Assembly (NCBI GenBank): GCA_003482905.1
Contig: DMXM01000011.1
Location: forward strand, 60,783-124,782
Direction of reading: 5' to 3'
DNA from: Elusimicrobiota bacterium
GTDB lineage: Bacteria > Elusimicrobiota > Elusimicrobia > Elusimicrobiales > UBA9959
Length of the DNA stretch: 64,000 nt
Part shown: positions 35,828 to 45,900 of the stretch, in pieces
Numbering within the stretch: position 1 is the first letter of the stretch
Layout: every line of letters starts with the position of its first letter
Program-made: the position numbers and the translations under genes
The notes under the pieces: model-generated
What the model was told of the DNA's origin: nothing
Seen by the model: only the letters and a program-made list of their open reading frames with translations
Database searches by the model: none

Positions 35828-38800
35828 GTCCTAAGCCGGTAACTCATAAATCTCATTCTCAGCAGGTTCAGGTAAGAAGCCGCTTCCTCGAAAAGGATAT
35901 ACACGGAGGGCACGATCAGTAAAGACAGGCAGGTCGAGGTGAGCAGTCCTCCTATAACGACCACGGCCATGCCCTGGTACAGTTCCGCGCCGGCCCCGAC
36001 CCCCAGCGCCAGCGGGAGCATTCCCAGCACGGTGGTCAGGGTGGTGATGGCTATTGGCTTAAGCCTGGACCTTAAGGCCGTAAAGACCGCCTCGGTGATA
36101 TCCGCGCCGCGGCTCCGCTCCATATTTATGAAGGATACGATAACTATGCCGCTGTTGACCAGTATGCCCAGCAGCATGACCACTCCGAGCAGGGCCGGAA
36201 TGCTCAGGTCCTCGTTCGCCAGCCTTAACCCGCCGATAATGCCGATGCTGGTGAGCGGCACCGTGGTCATTATCACCAGCGGGTAGAGCAGCGATTCGAA
36301 TTGCGCGGCCATAATCATATAGACCAGGACCAGCGAGATAAGCAGGGCGTACCTGATGTCGGAAACGGATTCGACCAGGCAGTTCGCCACCCCCCTGATG
36401 CTGTAGTTACCGGCGGCCCGCGGGGCCGAGCCGGAGATCTCCCCGCGGAGCTCCTTCAGCACGCTCCCAAGGGAGTGGCCGGACGCCACATCGGCGCTTA
36501 TGGTGACGACCTGCCTCTTATCAAAGCGTTCTATCTTTTTCAGGGTCTTTTCCTTGCCCAGTGACGCCACCGCCCCCAGGCGCACCGCCCCCGCCCGTCC
36601 CCGCTGCCTGTCGCCGTATTGAGGGACTATCATAATGTCGGCGATATTGCGCCGTTCGTCGTCCGTGCCGGTAACCTTCACGTCCTCCTGCCCGCGCTCA
36701 TAGCGGGTGGCGGTCGCGCCGTACAGCACCGTGGCGACCATGCGGGAGATGACGGCGGAGTTCAAACCGAGCCCCTGCGCTCTTTCCCTCTCCACGTCCA
36801 GCCGAAGCCCCTCGGGCCCGGCCTCCTCATCCATCCCCAGGTTGACCACGCCGCCGGTCCGGGAGAGGATGCCGTGGATCAGGGCCGCGTTCGAACGGAC
36901 CTCGGCCCCATCGGCGCCGGAGACCTTGAATTCCATCAGTTTACCAAGCCCGACGGCGGACGAAACCTTGTCCACTTTTGAAATTATGGCTTCCAAAGAA
37001 GGGATGCCGGCGAATTCCCCCCGTAATTCTTTTACGAGCCGGTCCGCTCCGGAGCGGCCGCCCCCGGGCTTCAGCTTCACGTACACCTCGCTGGAATCGG
37101 CGGAAATGCTGCTTGAAAAGGTGCGGATCCGGCTTTTAACGGCAAGCAGGCCCTCCACCCGGCGGACGAGTTCCCGGCTGACCTCGATGTTCTGTCCGGG
37201 AGGGTTCTTTATCCCGATCCTCAATTCGCTGACGTACTTGGTGGGGATGAACCCGGTGGAAGGCGTGAAAGCGAGAGCGCCGAAACAGACCAGGAAGACC
37301 GCCGAGCAGACCAGCACCTGCCTGCGGATGCTGGTGATCTGCCACCTTACCGCCCGCTCCACGAACGCGCCCGCGGCCGCGCCGATCCGGTCGAGGAGGG
37401 CCCAGGCCCGGCTCAGGGGAGCGCCCGGCGGCGGGGGCTCCGTTGAACGGGAGGACATCCTGTCGTCATCCCTGGAAAACTTAAAATAGAGGACCGGCGT
37501 CATCGTGAACACCACCACCAGGGAACAGGCCATCGCCCCCGCCACGGTCAGGGAAAGGTCCCGGAAGAGTTCGCCCACGAACCCCTTTATGCAAAGCAGG
37601 GGCAGGAACACCACGATAGTGGAAAGCGCGGAGGCCATAATGCTGGATTTAACCTCGGCCGCTCCGGAAATACAGGCGTCGTACAGGCTCCGGCCGTAGC
37701 CCCGGTGCCGCAGCATATTGTCCACCATCACGGTCGACGCGTCTACCACCATCCCTGTGGCGAGGGCCAGCCCGGCGAGGGAAAGGATATTGCGCCCAAT
37801 CCCGAAATACCACATCGGGATAAAGCACGCTATCATACAGACCGGGATGGTGAGACAGACCACCGCGGTGCTGCGCCAGTCCCGGAGAAAAATAAACAGC
37901 ACCAGCATCGTGCAGAGGGACCCCAGAAAAAGGCCGTCGGTAACCAGGGACTGGGCTTCCGTGATGAATTGCGAATCGTCCCTTGAGGCCACTATCTTTA
38001 CCTCCGGAGGCAGCCCCTGCCCGCCGCGCAGCACGTCCTTGATGCGGCCGATCATCTCCAGGGTGTTGCCTCCCCTGGTCTTGCATACCGCCACCGCCAC
38101 GCTTTCCCTGCCGTCCAGCCTGGCGAACTCTTTTTGTTCCTCGAAGACCTCGGAAACTTCGGCCGCGTCCTTAAGATAAACCGCCCCGCCCCGGCCGCTC
38201 CCTATCACCGTCCAGCCGATGTCGGCCGGCGACGAGAACCTGCCGTCCAGCGTCAGCGGGACCGTTTTACCTGACCGCGTGAGAGTCCCCACCTGAACGC
38301 GGACGTTCTGCTTCGCGATAGCCGCCAGGACGTTCCCTATAGGGATGCCGTAGCCGGCCAGTTTTCTGGTGGACACCGCCACCCTGACCGACGGGTCCGC
38401 GCCGCCGTAGATTTTCACGGTGCCTACGCCGGGCAGGCGCTCGATCCTGGGCACGATGCTTTCTTTGGCCATCCGCCTCAGTTCATGGGCGCTCTGCGGC
38501 CCTGAAAGATCGAACCGGAAGACCGGCATCGAACTGGCGTCCCAGCGCTGCACGGAGGGGCTATAGGCGCTTTCGGGAAGCTTGACGGTCCTGATCTTCT
38601 CCCGTATCTCCGGGATCTTGTAGTCTATATTCACCCCCCAGTCGAATTCGAGAACGATGAGCGACTCGTCGTTGCTGCTGACGGAGTGAATGTCTTTCAG
38701 GCCGGTGACGGTACCCAACACCGCCTCCAGCGGTACGGTCACCGTCTGCCCGATCTTTTCCGGATTTGCGTTGGGATAATAGGTGAACACCGCGAGCGAC

Positions 38801-38928
38801 GGGACCGAGATCTGCGGAAGAAGGTCTACGGGCCGGGTGAAATAAGACAGGGCACCCAGGAAGACCAGCAAAAGCACGAACATGGCCACGGCGACAGGCC
38901 GCTTCAGCATCCTTTCAACGATGGTCAT
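35824..38928 (-). CDS. RND-family export permease 2
   Basis: A 1034-residue inner-membrane permease of the HAE type: a first helix VAVAMFVLLLVFLGALSYF, a proton-site block ATGMVVDASTVMVDNM and a later VMLLGILVNSGIVIVSFIN, where the usual Asp of VDYIN is Ser. Length is normal. It overlaps the adaptor by 14 bp and the barrel gene by 4 bp, so production is coupled. It is only distantly related to permease 1 at 28931, and the two could form a mixed trimer with one adaptor and TolC, as MdtB and MdtC do; this is inference. Confidence 0.92.
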   Translation of the reverse strand: MTIVERMLKRPVAVAMFVLLLVFLGALSYFTRPVDLLPQISVPSLAVFTYYPNANPEKIGQTVTVPLEAVLGTVTGLKDIHSVSSNDESLIVLEFDWGVNIDYKIPEIREKIRTVKLPESAYSPSVQRWDASSMPVFRFDLSGPQSAHELRRMAKESIVPRIERLPGVGTVKIYGGADPSVRVAVSTRKLAGYGIPIGNVLAAIAKQNVRVQVGTLTRSGKTVPLTLDGRFSSPADIGWTVIGSGRGGAVYLKDAAEVSEVFEEQKEFARLDGRESVAVAVCKTRGGNTLEMIGRIKDVLRGGQGLPPEVKIVASRDDSQFITEAQSLVTDGLFLGSLCTMLVLFIFLRDWRSTAVVCLTIPVCMIACFIPMWYFGIGRNILSLAGLALATGMVVDASTVMVDNMLRHRGYGRSLYDACISGAAEVKSSIMASALSTIVVFLPLLCIKGFVGELFRDLSLTVAGAMACSLVVVFTMTPVLYFKFSRDDDRMSSRSTEPPPPGAPLSRAWALLDRIGAAAGAFVERAVRWQITSIRRQVLVCSAVFLVCFGALAFTPSTGFIPTKYVSELRIGIKNPPGQNIEVSRELVRRVEGLLAVKSRIRTFSSSISADSSEVYVKLKPGGGRSGADRLVKELRGEFAGIPSLEAIISKVDKVSSAVGLGKLMEFKVSGADGAEVRSNAALIHGILSRTGGVVNLGMDEEAGPEGLRLDVERERAQGLGLNSAVISRMVATVLYGATATRYERGQEDVKVTGTDDERRNIADIMIVPQYGDRQRGRAGAVRLGAVASLGKEKTLKKIERFDKRQVVTISADVASGHSLGSVLKELRGEISGSAPRAAGNYSIRGVANCLVESVSDIRYALLISLVLVYMIMAAQFESLLYPLVIMTTVPLTSIGIIGGLRLANEDLSIPALLGVVMLLGILVNSGIVIVSFINMERSRGADITEAVFTALRSRLKPIAITTLTTVLGMLPLALGVGAGAELYQGMAVVVIGGLLTSTCLSLLIVPSVYILFEEAASYLNLLRMRFMSYRLRT

Positions 38929-40045
38929 TTACGATCCGGACCCTGGCGCCGTCGGACAATTTCTCCATTCCCCGCACCACCACCACCTCGTCCTTGCGCA
39001 GGCCCGATCTGAGCTGGACCACGTCCCGGCCGGGGATCCCCGCCTCTACTTCGCGCTTGCGCGCGATAAGCGCCGCTCCCTCGCCGGCCTTCTCCACCGC
39101 GAATACGTAACTCTTCTCCCCCTCCCTCAGTAGGGCGCCCACCGGCACCGTCAGCGCCCCGGGGTAAGTACCGGTAACTATCCGGACCCGCGCGGACATT
39201 CCCGCTTTGAGGAGATTGGCCTTGTTGTCTATCGCTATCTTCGCCGAGAACGTCCTGGTCAGCGGGTCTACGACCGACCCCACATAGTCGACCTCGCCCT
39301 CGAACTTCTGGTCCGGAAAAGCGTCCACGCTTATCTGGGCCTTGCGGCCTTTTTCTATATGCTTAGCCTCTATCTCGGAGAAGCCGGCGTCTATCTTGAC
39401 CCTGGAAATGTCCACCAGTTCGGCTACCGGCTGGCCCGCGTTAACCACGCTTCCCGGCGAGACCAGCTTCTTTGAGACTATGCCCGCGAAGGGCGCGGTA
39501 ATACGCGCTGACGCCATTTTCTCGTCGAGGCTGCTGAGCGCGCTGGCGGCGCCTTTGTAAGCCGACTCCGCGGACTCGAACTGCGTGATGGTGGCGGCGG
39601 AAGCGTCGTATAATTTTTTTATCCGCTTATATCGCGCCCGCGCGCCGGCGGCTTCGGTTCTGGCCTTGGCCAGTTCTATGGAAAGGTCCTGGGTCTCCAG
39701 TTCGGCTATCACGGCGCCCTTGGCCGCCTGGGCGCCCTCCTCGACCGGCGCCGTCCCTATCTTGCCCGGCATTTTGGCGCTGAGCAGCATGCTCTCCCAC
39801 GGGATGATATTGCCGGAGGCGTTCAGGCTGGTTTCAAGGTCCGTTATCCTGACGGCTTCGGTCTCTACGGGCGCCGGCTCTCCCGCCGCCGGCCCGACGC
39901 CCGCGGCGTCTTGTTCCCCCCCGGCCAGGCTTACGGCGACGGTTTCACCGGAGGGCGTTACCCACTGCGGCTCTGGCTTCCTGCAGGAGAGCAGCAGCGG
40001 CGCCATCAAAACGGGCAACAGCGAGAGGAGCAGATTCTTATTCAT
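38915..40045 (-). CDS. RND periplasmic adaptor subunit (lipoprotein)
   Basis: A 376-residue membrane-fusion protein. The lipobox LLLSC gives a lipid anchor. The lipoyl and hairpin parts follow: PGKIGTAPVEEGAQAAKGAVIAE, a coiled hairpin (AGARARYKRIKKLYDASA), then ITAPFAGIVSKKLVSPG and beta-barrel and membrane-proximal domains ending AKIAIDNKANLLKAGMSA. It bridges the RND permease to TolC. It overlaps both neighbours (4 bp with TolC, 14 bp with RND2) and is the only adaptor in the window. Confidence 0.93.
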   Translation of the reverse strand: MNKNLLLSLLPVLMAPLLLSCRKPEPQWVTPSGETVAVSLAGGEQDAAGVGPAAGEPAPVETEAVRITDLETSLNASGNIIPWESMLLSAKMPGKIGTAPVEEGAQAAKGAVIAELETQDLSIELAKARTEAAGARARYKRIKKLYDASAATITQFESAESAYKGAASALSSLDEKMASARITAPFAGIVSKKLVSPGSVVNAGQPVAELVDISRVKIDAGFSEIEAKHIEKGRKAQISVDAFPDQKFEGEVDYVGSVVDPLTRTFSAKIAIDNKANLLKAGMSARVRIVTGTYPGALTVPVGALLREGEKSYVFAVEKAGEGAALIARKREVEAGIPGRDVVQLRSGLRKDEVVVVRGMEKLSDGARVRIVNDHR

Positions 40046-41364
40046 TGTTTTTTCAGTGAAGCAAGGTGGTATTTCAGTTTAGCCTGCGCCTGGTTGTACT
40101 CGCACAGGGTTGAGATATGTTCGAGATTGGCGCGGGTGAGGTCTCTCCTCGCGTCCAGGAGCTGCTCGTTGGTGATGGTACCCCCGGCATACCCCAGGTC
40201 GCATATCCTTACGTTTTCCTGGGCTTGTTCCACGCCTTTGCCGGTCATCGCCAACGCCTCTTTAGCCTGGGAACACTCTATATCGGCGGTTTGGATCTCC
40301 AGGGAGATCTGCTCCTTGGAGAACTCCAGCATTTCCCTGGCCTGGGACAGCTCCGCCTCGTATTTCCTGACCCGCCCGAAAGGCTTGGAGGTGAACAGCG
40401 GGATCTCCAGTCCCAGGCCTACGGACCAGTCGTCTTTCTGCGGAAACCACTTGTCCTCCGTAATATTGTAATTACCTATCAGTTTAAGTTTAGGGCGGTA
40501 CAGGTCGGCTTTGGCCATGCCGACGGCATAATCGCCCATGTCTACCGCGGACCTTGCCGCCAGAACGTAGGGGTGGGAGTCTATGCCGTGCCCGGCCGCC
40601 GCGCCGGCGTCCGCCTCGGGCCCGTCCTGTTTCAGTTCGCCGTTCAGCCTGAGTTCCGCGTCCGCGGCCCGGCCCAGGAGGCCGTTGAACCTTCTTTTCG
40701 AGAGCCGCAGGGCGTTCTGCGCCTTCATGAGGTCCCTGCGGCCTGACAGGAGCAGCAGCTCGGCCGAGAGAAAACTGTTTTTCAGGGCTACACGGGCCCT
40801 TACCTGGGCGCCCACGACCCTCGCGTGGGCGGCGGTGAACTGGACCGCTTCCGTCAGCGCGGCAATCTTGTTTTCCAGGGCCAGGATATCGTAATAAGCC
40901 CCGCTGACCGCGATCTTCACGTTGAGGACCTTATCCTCCAGGCGGCTGGACGCGCGGGACAGCTGAGCTTTAGAAAAGCCGTACTCGGAGGTGGTATACC
41001 CGCCGACATAGATCGGCTGCTCGAATTCCAGGCCGAGGTGATATAGTTCCTGGGAGCGTTTGACCGACGAGCCTACCTGGCTGGCCAGCAGGTCGGAGGC
41101 GAAACTGTCCTGGCTTTGTCTCTGGGTGGCGCCTTTAAATTGTATCTTCGGAAGGAAGCCCGCTAGCGCCGACAGCCTGTCTCCCTTGGCGGCGGCGATC
41201 TCCTGACGGGAGATCTTTATCCCGGGATTGCCCCGGAGCGCCAGCGCCAGGCAGTCCTCCAGCGAGAGACTCCCCGCGGGCGCTCCCGTCCGCTGGCAGG
41301 CCGCGTCGCCGTGCGCCAGACAAAAGGCGCAAACCGCCAGAAGAATAAGCCTTAAGGTTTTCAT
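40042..41364 (-). CDS. TolC-family outer-membrane efflux protein
   Basis: A 440-residue outer-membrane channel with a signal peptide (to about HGDAA). The two outer-membrane-efflux repeats are visible: LSLEDCLALALRGNPGIK and its coiled helices, then a second half ending GTITNEQLLDARRDLTRANLE. It forms the exit duct of the RND complex. Its start overlaps the stop of the STAS-FHA gene by one base (TAATG) and its end overlaps the adaptor start by 4 bp. Confidence 0.92.
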   Translation of the reverse strand: MKTLRLILLAVCAFCLAHGDAACQRTGAPAGSLSLEDCLALALRGNPGIKISRQEIAAAKGDRLSALAGFLPKIQFKGATQRQSQDSFASDLLASQVGSSVKRSQELYHLGLEFEQPIYVGGYTTSEYGFSKAQLSRASSRLEDKVLNVKIAVSGAYYDILALENKIAALTEAVQFTAAHARVVGAQVRARVALKNSFLSAELLLLSGRRDLMKAQNALRLSKRRFNGLLGRAADAELRLNGELKQDGPEADAGAAAGHGIDSHPYVLAARSAVDMGDYAVGMAKADLYRPKLKLIGNYNITEDKWFPQKDDWSVGLGLEIPLFTSKPFGRVRKYEAELSQAREMLEFSKEQISLEIQTADIECSQAKEALAMTGKGVEQAQENVRICDLGYAGGTITNEQLLDARRDLTRANLEHISTLCEYNQAQAKLKYHLASLKKQ

Positions 41365-42047
41365 TATTGTTCTTTCCTGACGGACAGCATCGACTCTCCA
41401 AGCTCTATCCTGTCCCCGTCTTTGAGCACGTGCCTGGTGATCTTTCTCGCGCCGCCGCCCCGGAGCGCGGCCAAAAAAGTGCCGTTGGCGCTGTTCATGT
41501 CCTCTATAATGACGTCGTTCCCCTCGAAGAATATCCGCGCATGGTACCGCGACAAGGCTGTATCCTCGATGCAGATCTCGTTCTCCTTCAATCTCCCTAT
41601 ACGGTAGACCTTGCCGCGGGCCAGCTCCACCTTGCGGAAGGCCTTTTCGTCCGCCCGGATAACCTCAAGCACCACCTTGCCCGCCCCGTCCGGGTTAAGG
41701 CCGCCGGAGAAAGCCGTTACGGCCTCCTGTTCGGTACGGTAGGTCCGGAAAACCCCGGACAGGCCGGCGAAATCGAACACTTCCTGGATGCAGAGGGGCA
41801 CTCTTACCAGCCCGAAATTACACTGATAGGCGACCGCCGACTTGTGCATAGCCAGCAGGACAAGCAAGCCCTCGTTGGAGATGGCCTCGGCGTTGATCAT
41901 ATCCACCACTATCTTGCCGCGGCCCACCCGGAAAAGGACTTCCAGTTCTTCGCCCAGGATGGGGGCGGTGAACTTATCTACCCGTCCCGAAACCTCCACT
42001 ATAGTTATGCCGGCGTCGGCGCCGCTGTTTCTGATCTTTACATCCAT
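41364..42047 (-). CDS. STAS-FHA fusion protein
   Basis: A 227-residue cytoplasmic protein with two signalling domains. Residues about 5-105 are a STAS (anti-sigma-factor-antagonist-like) domain with GRVDKFTAPILGEELE and the helix AEAISNEGLLVLL; the usual phospho-Ser position is in the ISNEG block. Residues about 150-220 are an FHA domain (YRIGRLKENEICI, LSRYHARIFF, DMNSANGTFLA). One part can be switched by phosphorylation and the other reads phospho-Thr, so the fusion could tie partner switching to Ser/Thr phosphorylation. It is coupled to TolC by a TAATG overlap. A 28-bp gap separates it from the CARDB-like gene. Confidence 0.87.
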   Translation of the reverse strand: MDVKIRNSGADAGITIVEVSGRVDKFTAPILGEELEVLFRVGRGKIVVDMINAEAISNEGLLVLLAMHKSAVAYQCNFGLVRVPLCIQEVFDFAGLSGVFRTYRTEQEAVTAFSGGLNPDGAGKVVLEVIRADEKAFRKVELARGKVYRIGRLKENEICIEDTALSRYHARIFFEGNDVIIEDMNSANGTFLAALRGGGARKITRHVLKDGDRIELGESMLSVRKEQ

Positions 42048-42075
42048 AGAATATTAAACTGACCGGCCGCGGCCG

Positions 42076-42870
42076 TCAGGGCGGCGAAAGCCTCCCGAAC
42101 GGGAGCTCAACGGACAGGTAGTTGTCTTCGGGGGAGTCGTCTTCCGCGACGAGAACGGCCTTCAGCTTCAGCGTCTTTTGGGCGTCGTCAAAAATGATCC
42201 CGCCGAACTCCACTTCTGTTTCCTGCTGCGCCGCCAGCAGCGCCACGGCTTTCTCCCCGACCAGCGCCTCGTTGGAGAATAATTTAAGGGTCAGGCCGGA
42301 CATATTTGAATTATCGAAATTCTTCAATCTGACTTTGACCGCGGCGGGGCTCCCTGCCGGCGCCGCCGAAGACAGCCGCACGGCGGCCACCGCGGCATTG
42401 CGCCGGTAGACGGACGGATTGTAGATCCTGATCTCCGTGAGCGTTCCCCTGTCGACCGGAGACTTTTTAAACAGCGCGGCCGGCGCGGAGGCCGTCGCGG
42501 ACGCGTAAAGTTCCGGCAGGTAATAGTAGATCCCTGAGGCCAGGTCGCTGCCCATGAATTCGTTCAGCCCGGGGACGGCGATCGCCGTATCGATGCTGTA
42601 CACCAGGCCGGCCGGCCACGGGGCGGTAACGCTGTAAGTAAAATCTATCCCGGCGGGGAATTTCACCAGTTTTCTCCTGCTGTTATAAAGCCTGACCCTG
42701 AGCCCGTATGACTGCCAGGCCGAAGAACCCGTATTCTGCCCGGACATGTGGATATTGAACCTGGAGCCGGCGTAGATCACCGCCGGCCTTATGTCGGCTC
42801 GTATTATGCGCCCCTGCGGCTCGGCGGCGAAAGCCGCCGGCAGGGAGACAAGGAGGACTATCCCGCCCAT
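42076..42870 (-). CDS. Secreted CARDB-like protein of unknown function
   Basis: A protein of 264 residues from the ATG at 42870. It has a hydrophobic leader (GGIVLLVSLPAAFA-AEP) but no basic n-region from that ATG. In the same frame nine codons upstream an ATA at 42897 is preceded by AAGGAG at good spacing and adds NRLLNGCL, which completes a proper signal peptide; see findings. The mature part has two beta-sandwich-like regions (SRFNIHMSGQNTGSSAW; VKVRLKNFDNSNMSGLTL) similar to CARDB domains. No enzyme motif seen. It lies between the giant protein and the STAS-FHA gene in the same direction. Confidence 0.65.
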   Translation of the reverse strand: MGGIVLLVSLPAAFAAEPQGRIIRADIRPAVIYAGSRFNIHMSGQNTGSSAWQSYGLRVRLYNSRRKLVKFPAGIDFTYSVTAPWPAGLVYSIDTAIAVPGLNEFMGSDLASGIYYYLPELYASATASAPAALFKKSPVDRGTLTEIRIYNPSVYRRNAAVAAVRLSSAAPAGSPAAVKVRLKNFDNSNMSGLTLKLFSNEALVGEKAVALLAAQQETEVEFGGIIFDDAQKTLKLKAVLVAEDDSPEDNYLSVELPFGRLSPP

Positions 42871-42972
42871 GAGGCATCCGTTAAGCAGTCTGTTTATAGA
42901 ATCTCCTTAATACCAACCAGTACCCTGTCTCCCGGACGCGGCCCGGAGACAGGAAGTGACAGCTCCCGACGG

Positions 42973-45900
42973 CTACCTGACGACCACGGGAGGCTCGGTG
43001 AAAGCGGCTAAGCCTTTATTCGCGAACTGGCTGAGCACCCTGCACTCTCCCCTGACTATCTTGCCGCTGTGCTTTTCGAGCCCTAACTTGCCGGCGGGGT
43101 CCGATATCTCGTAATCCATCTGCATCCCGCGCACCACGGGCGTAAAGTAAACCTTGCCGCCCCTGAGCGTTATCTTTCCCTCCATCTCGGCTACGAGACT
43201 CAGGTCCAGCTTGCCCTGTACGTTCCTGAGCCTCTTGATCTCGCCGTTGTCCCCGACAAGGGCGATGGAGACCCTGGCGTCGAAGAGCCCCAGCGCCCGC
43301 ACGTTCCATTCGAACGCGACGGCCTTGGTCTCCCCGGCGGAAAGGTTAACGTCCTTGGCCTTAAGCATGAACACCGGCAGCCCGGCATTCCCCTTCAGCT
43401 CTATCTCGAAGCGGTACCTGCCGCTCACCTTGCCCAGGTTCTTAACGACGGCCATCACGTCTATCTGGTCTCCCACCGCGAAGGAGCCTTTGACGTCCTT
43501 TATCAGGGCGTCTATCTCGGGCACGGCGAACGTGACCTCTACCCCGGCCTCCTTCTCGGCCGAGACCTTGTCTTTGGACGCCTTGGCCCTGAGGTTATAC
43601 TTTCCGGGGGTCCAGGCGGCCCACTTGGCGGCGAAGGCGCCCTTGGCGTCGGTGACGCCCTTCAGGGTGTTGCCCTCTGCCCCTTCGAACCTGCCCTTTT
43701 CGGCGGAGAGCTCAATGGCGGCGTCGCCGAGCGAGGACTGCGCTGACAGTGTGACGAACTCACCCAGGAGGGCCTGGGCAGGGTCGGCGGAGAAGGTCAA
43801 CAGCAGCACTTTTTTTGCTTCGAGCCTGACCTCCAGGTTCTTCACTTCCCCAGCGCCAATCTCGAACTCGGCCTGGTAGGGCTCGCTCTTGGCCTGGCTC
43901 GCCTTCAGGGTGTGCTTGCCCGGGGCGACTTCCAGCCTGATCATGCCCTTCTCCACGGCCACTGTCTTGTCGTCTATCAGGACCTCGGCGTCTGCCGGAG
44001 AGAGCGCCGCTGTCACCGTGCCCGGCAGCAGCTTCAGCGTTAAGTCAATGGATACATCTTCCGAACTGCGGATCTCGATCTCCTGCTCGAAGGCCTCGTA
44101 GCCGGCCGCCTGCACCGTGACCAGGTACTTGCCGGGCGCCAGGGCGGTCAGTCCCTCGCCTTCCTTCAGTTGGGCGGGGATCCCCCCCACGCTGACGGAA
44201 GCGTTCCCGGGCTGCACCCTCAGCTTAAGCCCGCCCTTGGACGGGATAAGTTTAACGTCAAGCTCCAGGGTCTGTCCGGCCGTTATGACCGGCTTTGCCA
44301 GGAACGTCTCGAAGTTCTTGCGCGACACCGTGAGCGTGTGCTCGCCGGGAGCCAGGCTTGCCAGCTCGTATCTCCCTCCCTGCGCCGTAACTACGGGAAC
44401 CCCGTCGACGGCTACGTCGGAGTTGGCGGGAATGACTTTACCAGCAAGACCGCCCTTGGACGGTTTCAGCGCGATGCTGACCGCGGCCGTCTTGCCGGGG
44501 GCTACCGTAACCTCAGCTTTGTAGTCCTCGTAGTCCTGCGCGGAAGCGGAGACGGTGTGCCTGCCGGGCGGCAAGCTGGTTTGCAGAACGCCGTCGCTGC
44601 GGTTCAGTTCAGCTCCGTCCACGATCACCCTGGCCGAGGCCGGGGTAACGCTTACGAAGACCGCTCCGAACTTGATATTAAGAACGGCCCTGATCTCCCG
44701 GTCCGTATCCGGACCGGCCTCCAGCTCCTCGGAATACTGCTCATAATCTTCCCTGGAGACGACCACCTGGTGCCGCCCGGGAGAGACCTCCGCCACACCT
44801 GACTGCCCGGGTTGGACAGCGGCGCCGTCGATGAGGATATCGGCGTCGGCCGGAGTAACCTTGAACGCGAGTCTCGCGGGTTTCGGCTCCAGGATGATCT
44901 CCAGGGAGGCTTCCTCTTCGGCTTTTAATGCCAGGTCTTTGCGGTAGGGCCGGTAGGCCCTGGCCTCAGCCGAGACCGAGTGCGCCCCTAGCGGGACTTC
45001 CGCCGAGAACGCCCCGTTCCTGACTTCTATCTTCTTGCCGTCGATGGACGCCCACGCGCCCTTGTCCGACGGGAACATGGTGCCGCTGATCCGCGCCGTC
45101 TTTTCCTTGAGGGCAAGAGCGGCCTTGGCCGTTTCCTCCGCCTCAATGACCAGCTCCAGGGACGCGGGATAGTAATTCTCCCTCTCCGCGGAGAAGGTGT
45201 GCTTGCCGGGAGTCAGTTCTTTCGAGAAAGCCCCATTGGCGCCAACGGGGACGGCCGTCCCATCCACCCTCACCGCCGAATCCGCCGGGGTAACCGAGCC
45301 TTCCAGCCTGCCGGGGTTTTCGGTAAGGTTGCAATCCGCGGCGATAGTCTCCGCCGGGTTCACCGTCAGTTCCTTCTCTAACCCTTTGTGCCTGGGCGCG
45401 GAGCACTTCAGCGAATGCCGGCCGGGCTCCAACCGGGCCTCGAAAGCGCCGTTGGTCAGGCCGGCTTTCTTGCCGTCTATGGACACCTCGCCGTTGCCGG
45501 GCGTGATGGCCCCTTTAACTACGCCAGGCATAAGCTGGAGACCGACCGTCCCCAGGTCCGTATCCTTGCCCGGGCGGATCTGGATCTCGTCGGTCCTGCG
45601 CTCGCAGCCCGCTTTGACATATTCCACCGCGTATTTTCCCGCGCCTATCTCGCCAGTGGCGAAGGCCCCGTCGGCCTTGGTGACGGCCACCTGCTGCGCG
45701 CCGATAAACACCTTTACCTCGTTCAGCGGGACGCCGCGGTTGTCCGCCACCTTTCCCAGCGCCTTTCCGGGTTTGGCGTTGAGCTGGACGTTAATAGAAC
45801 TCGTCTCTCCGGGCCTTACCTCTAAGTCCGACCTAAGGTCTTCATAACCGTCGGCGGTAACTTTAACGGCGTACTTCCCCGGTATGAGGGCTTCAAAGAC

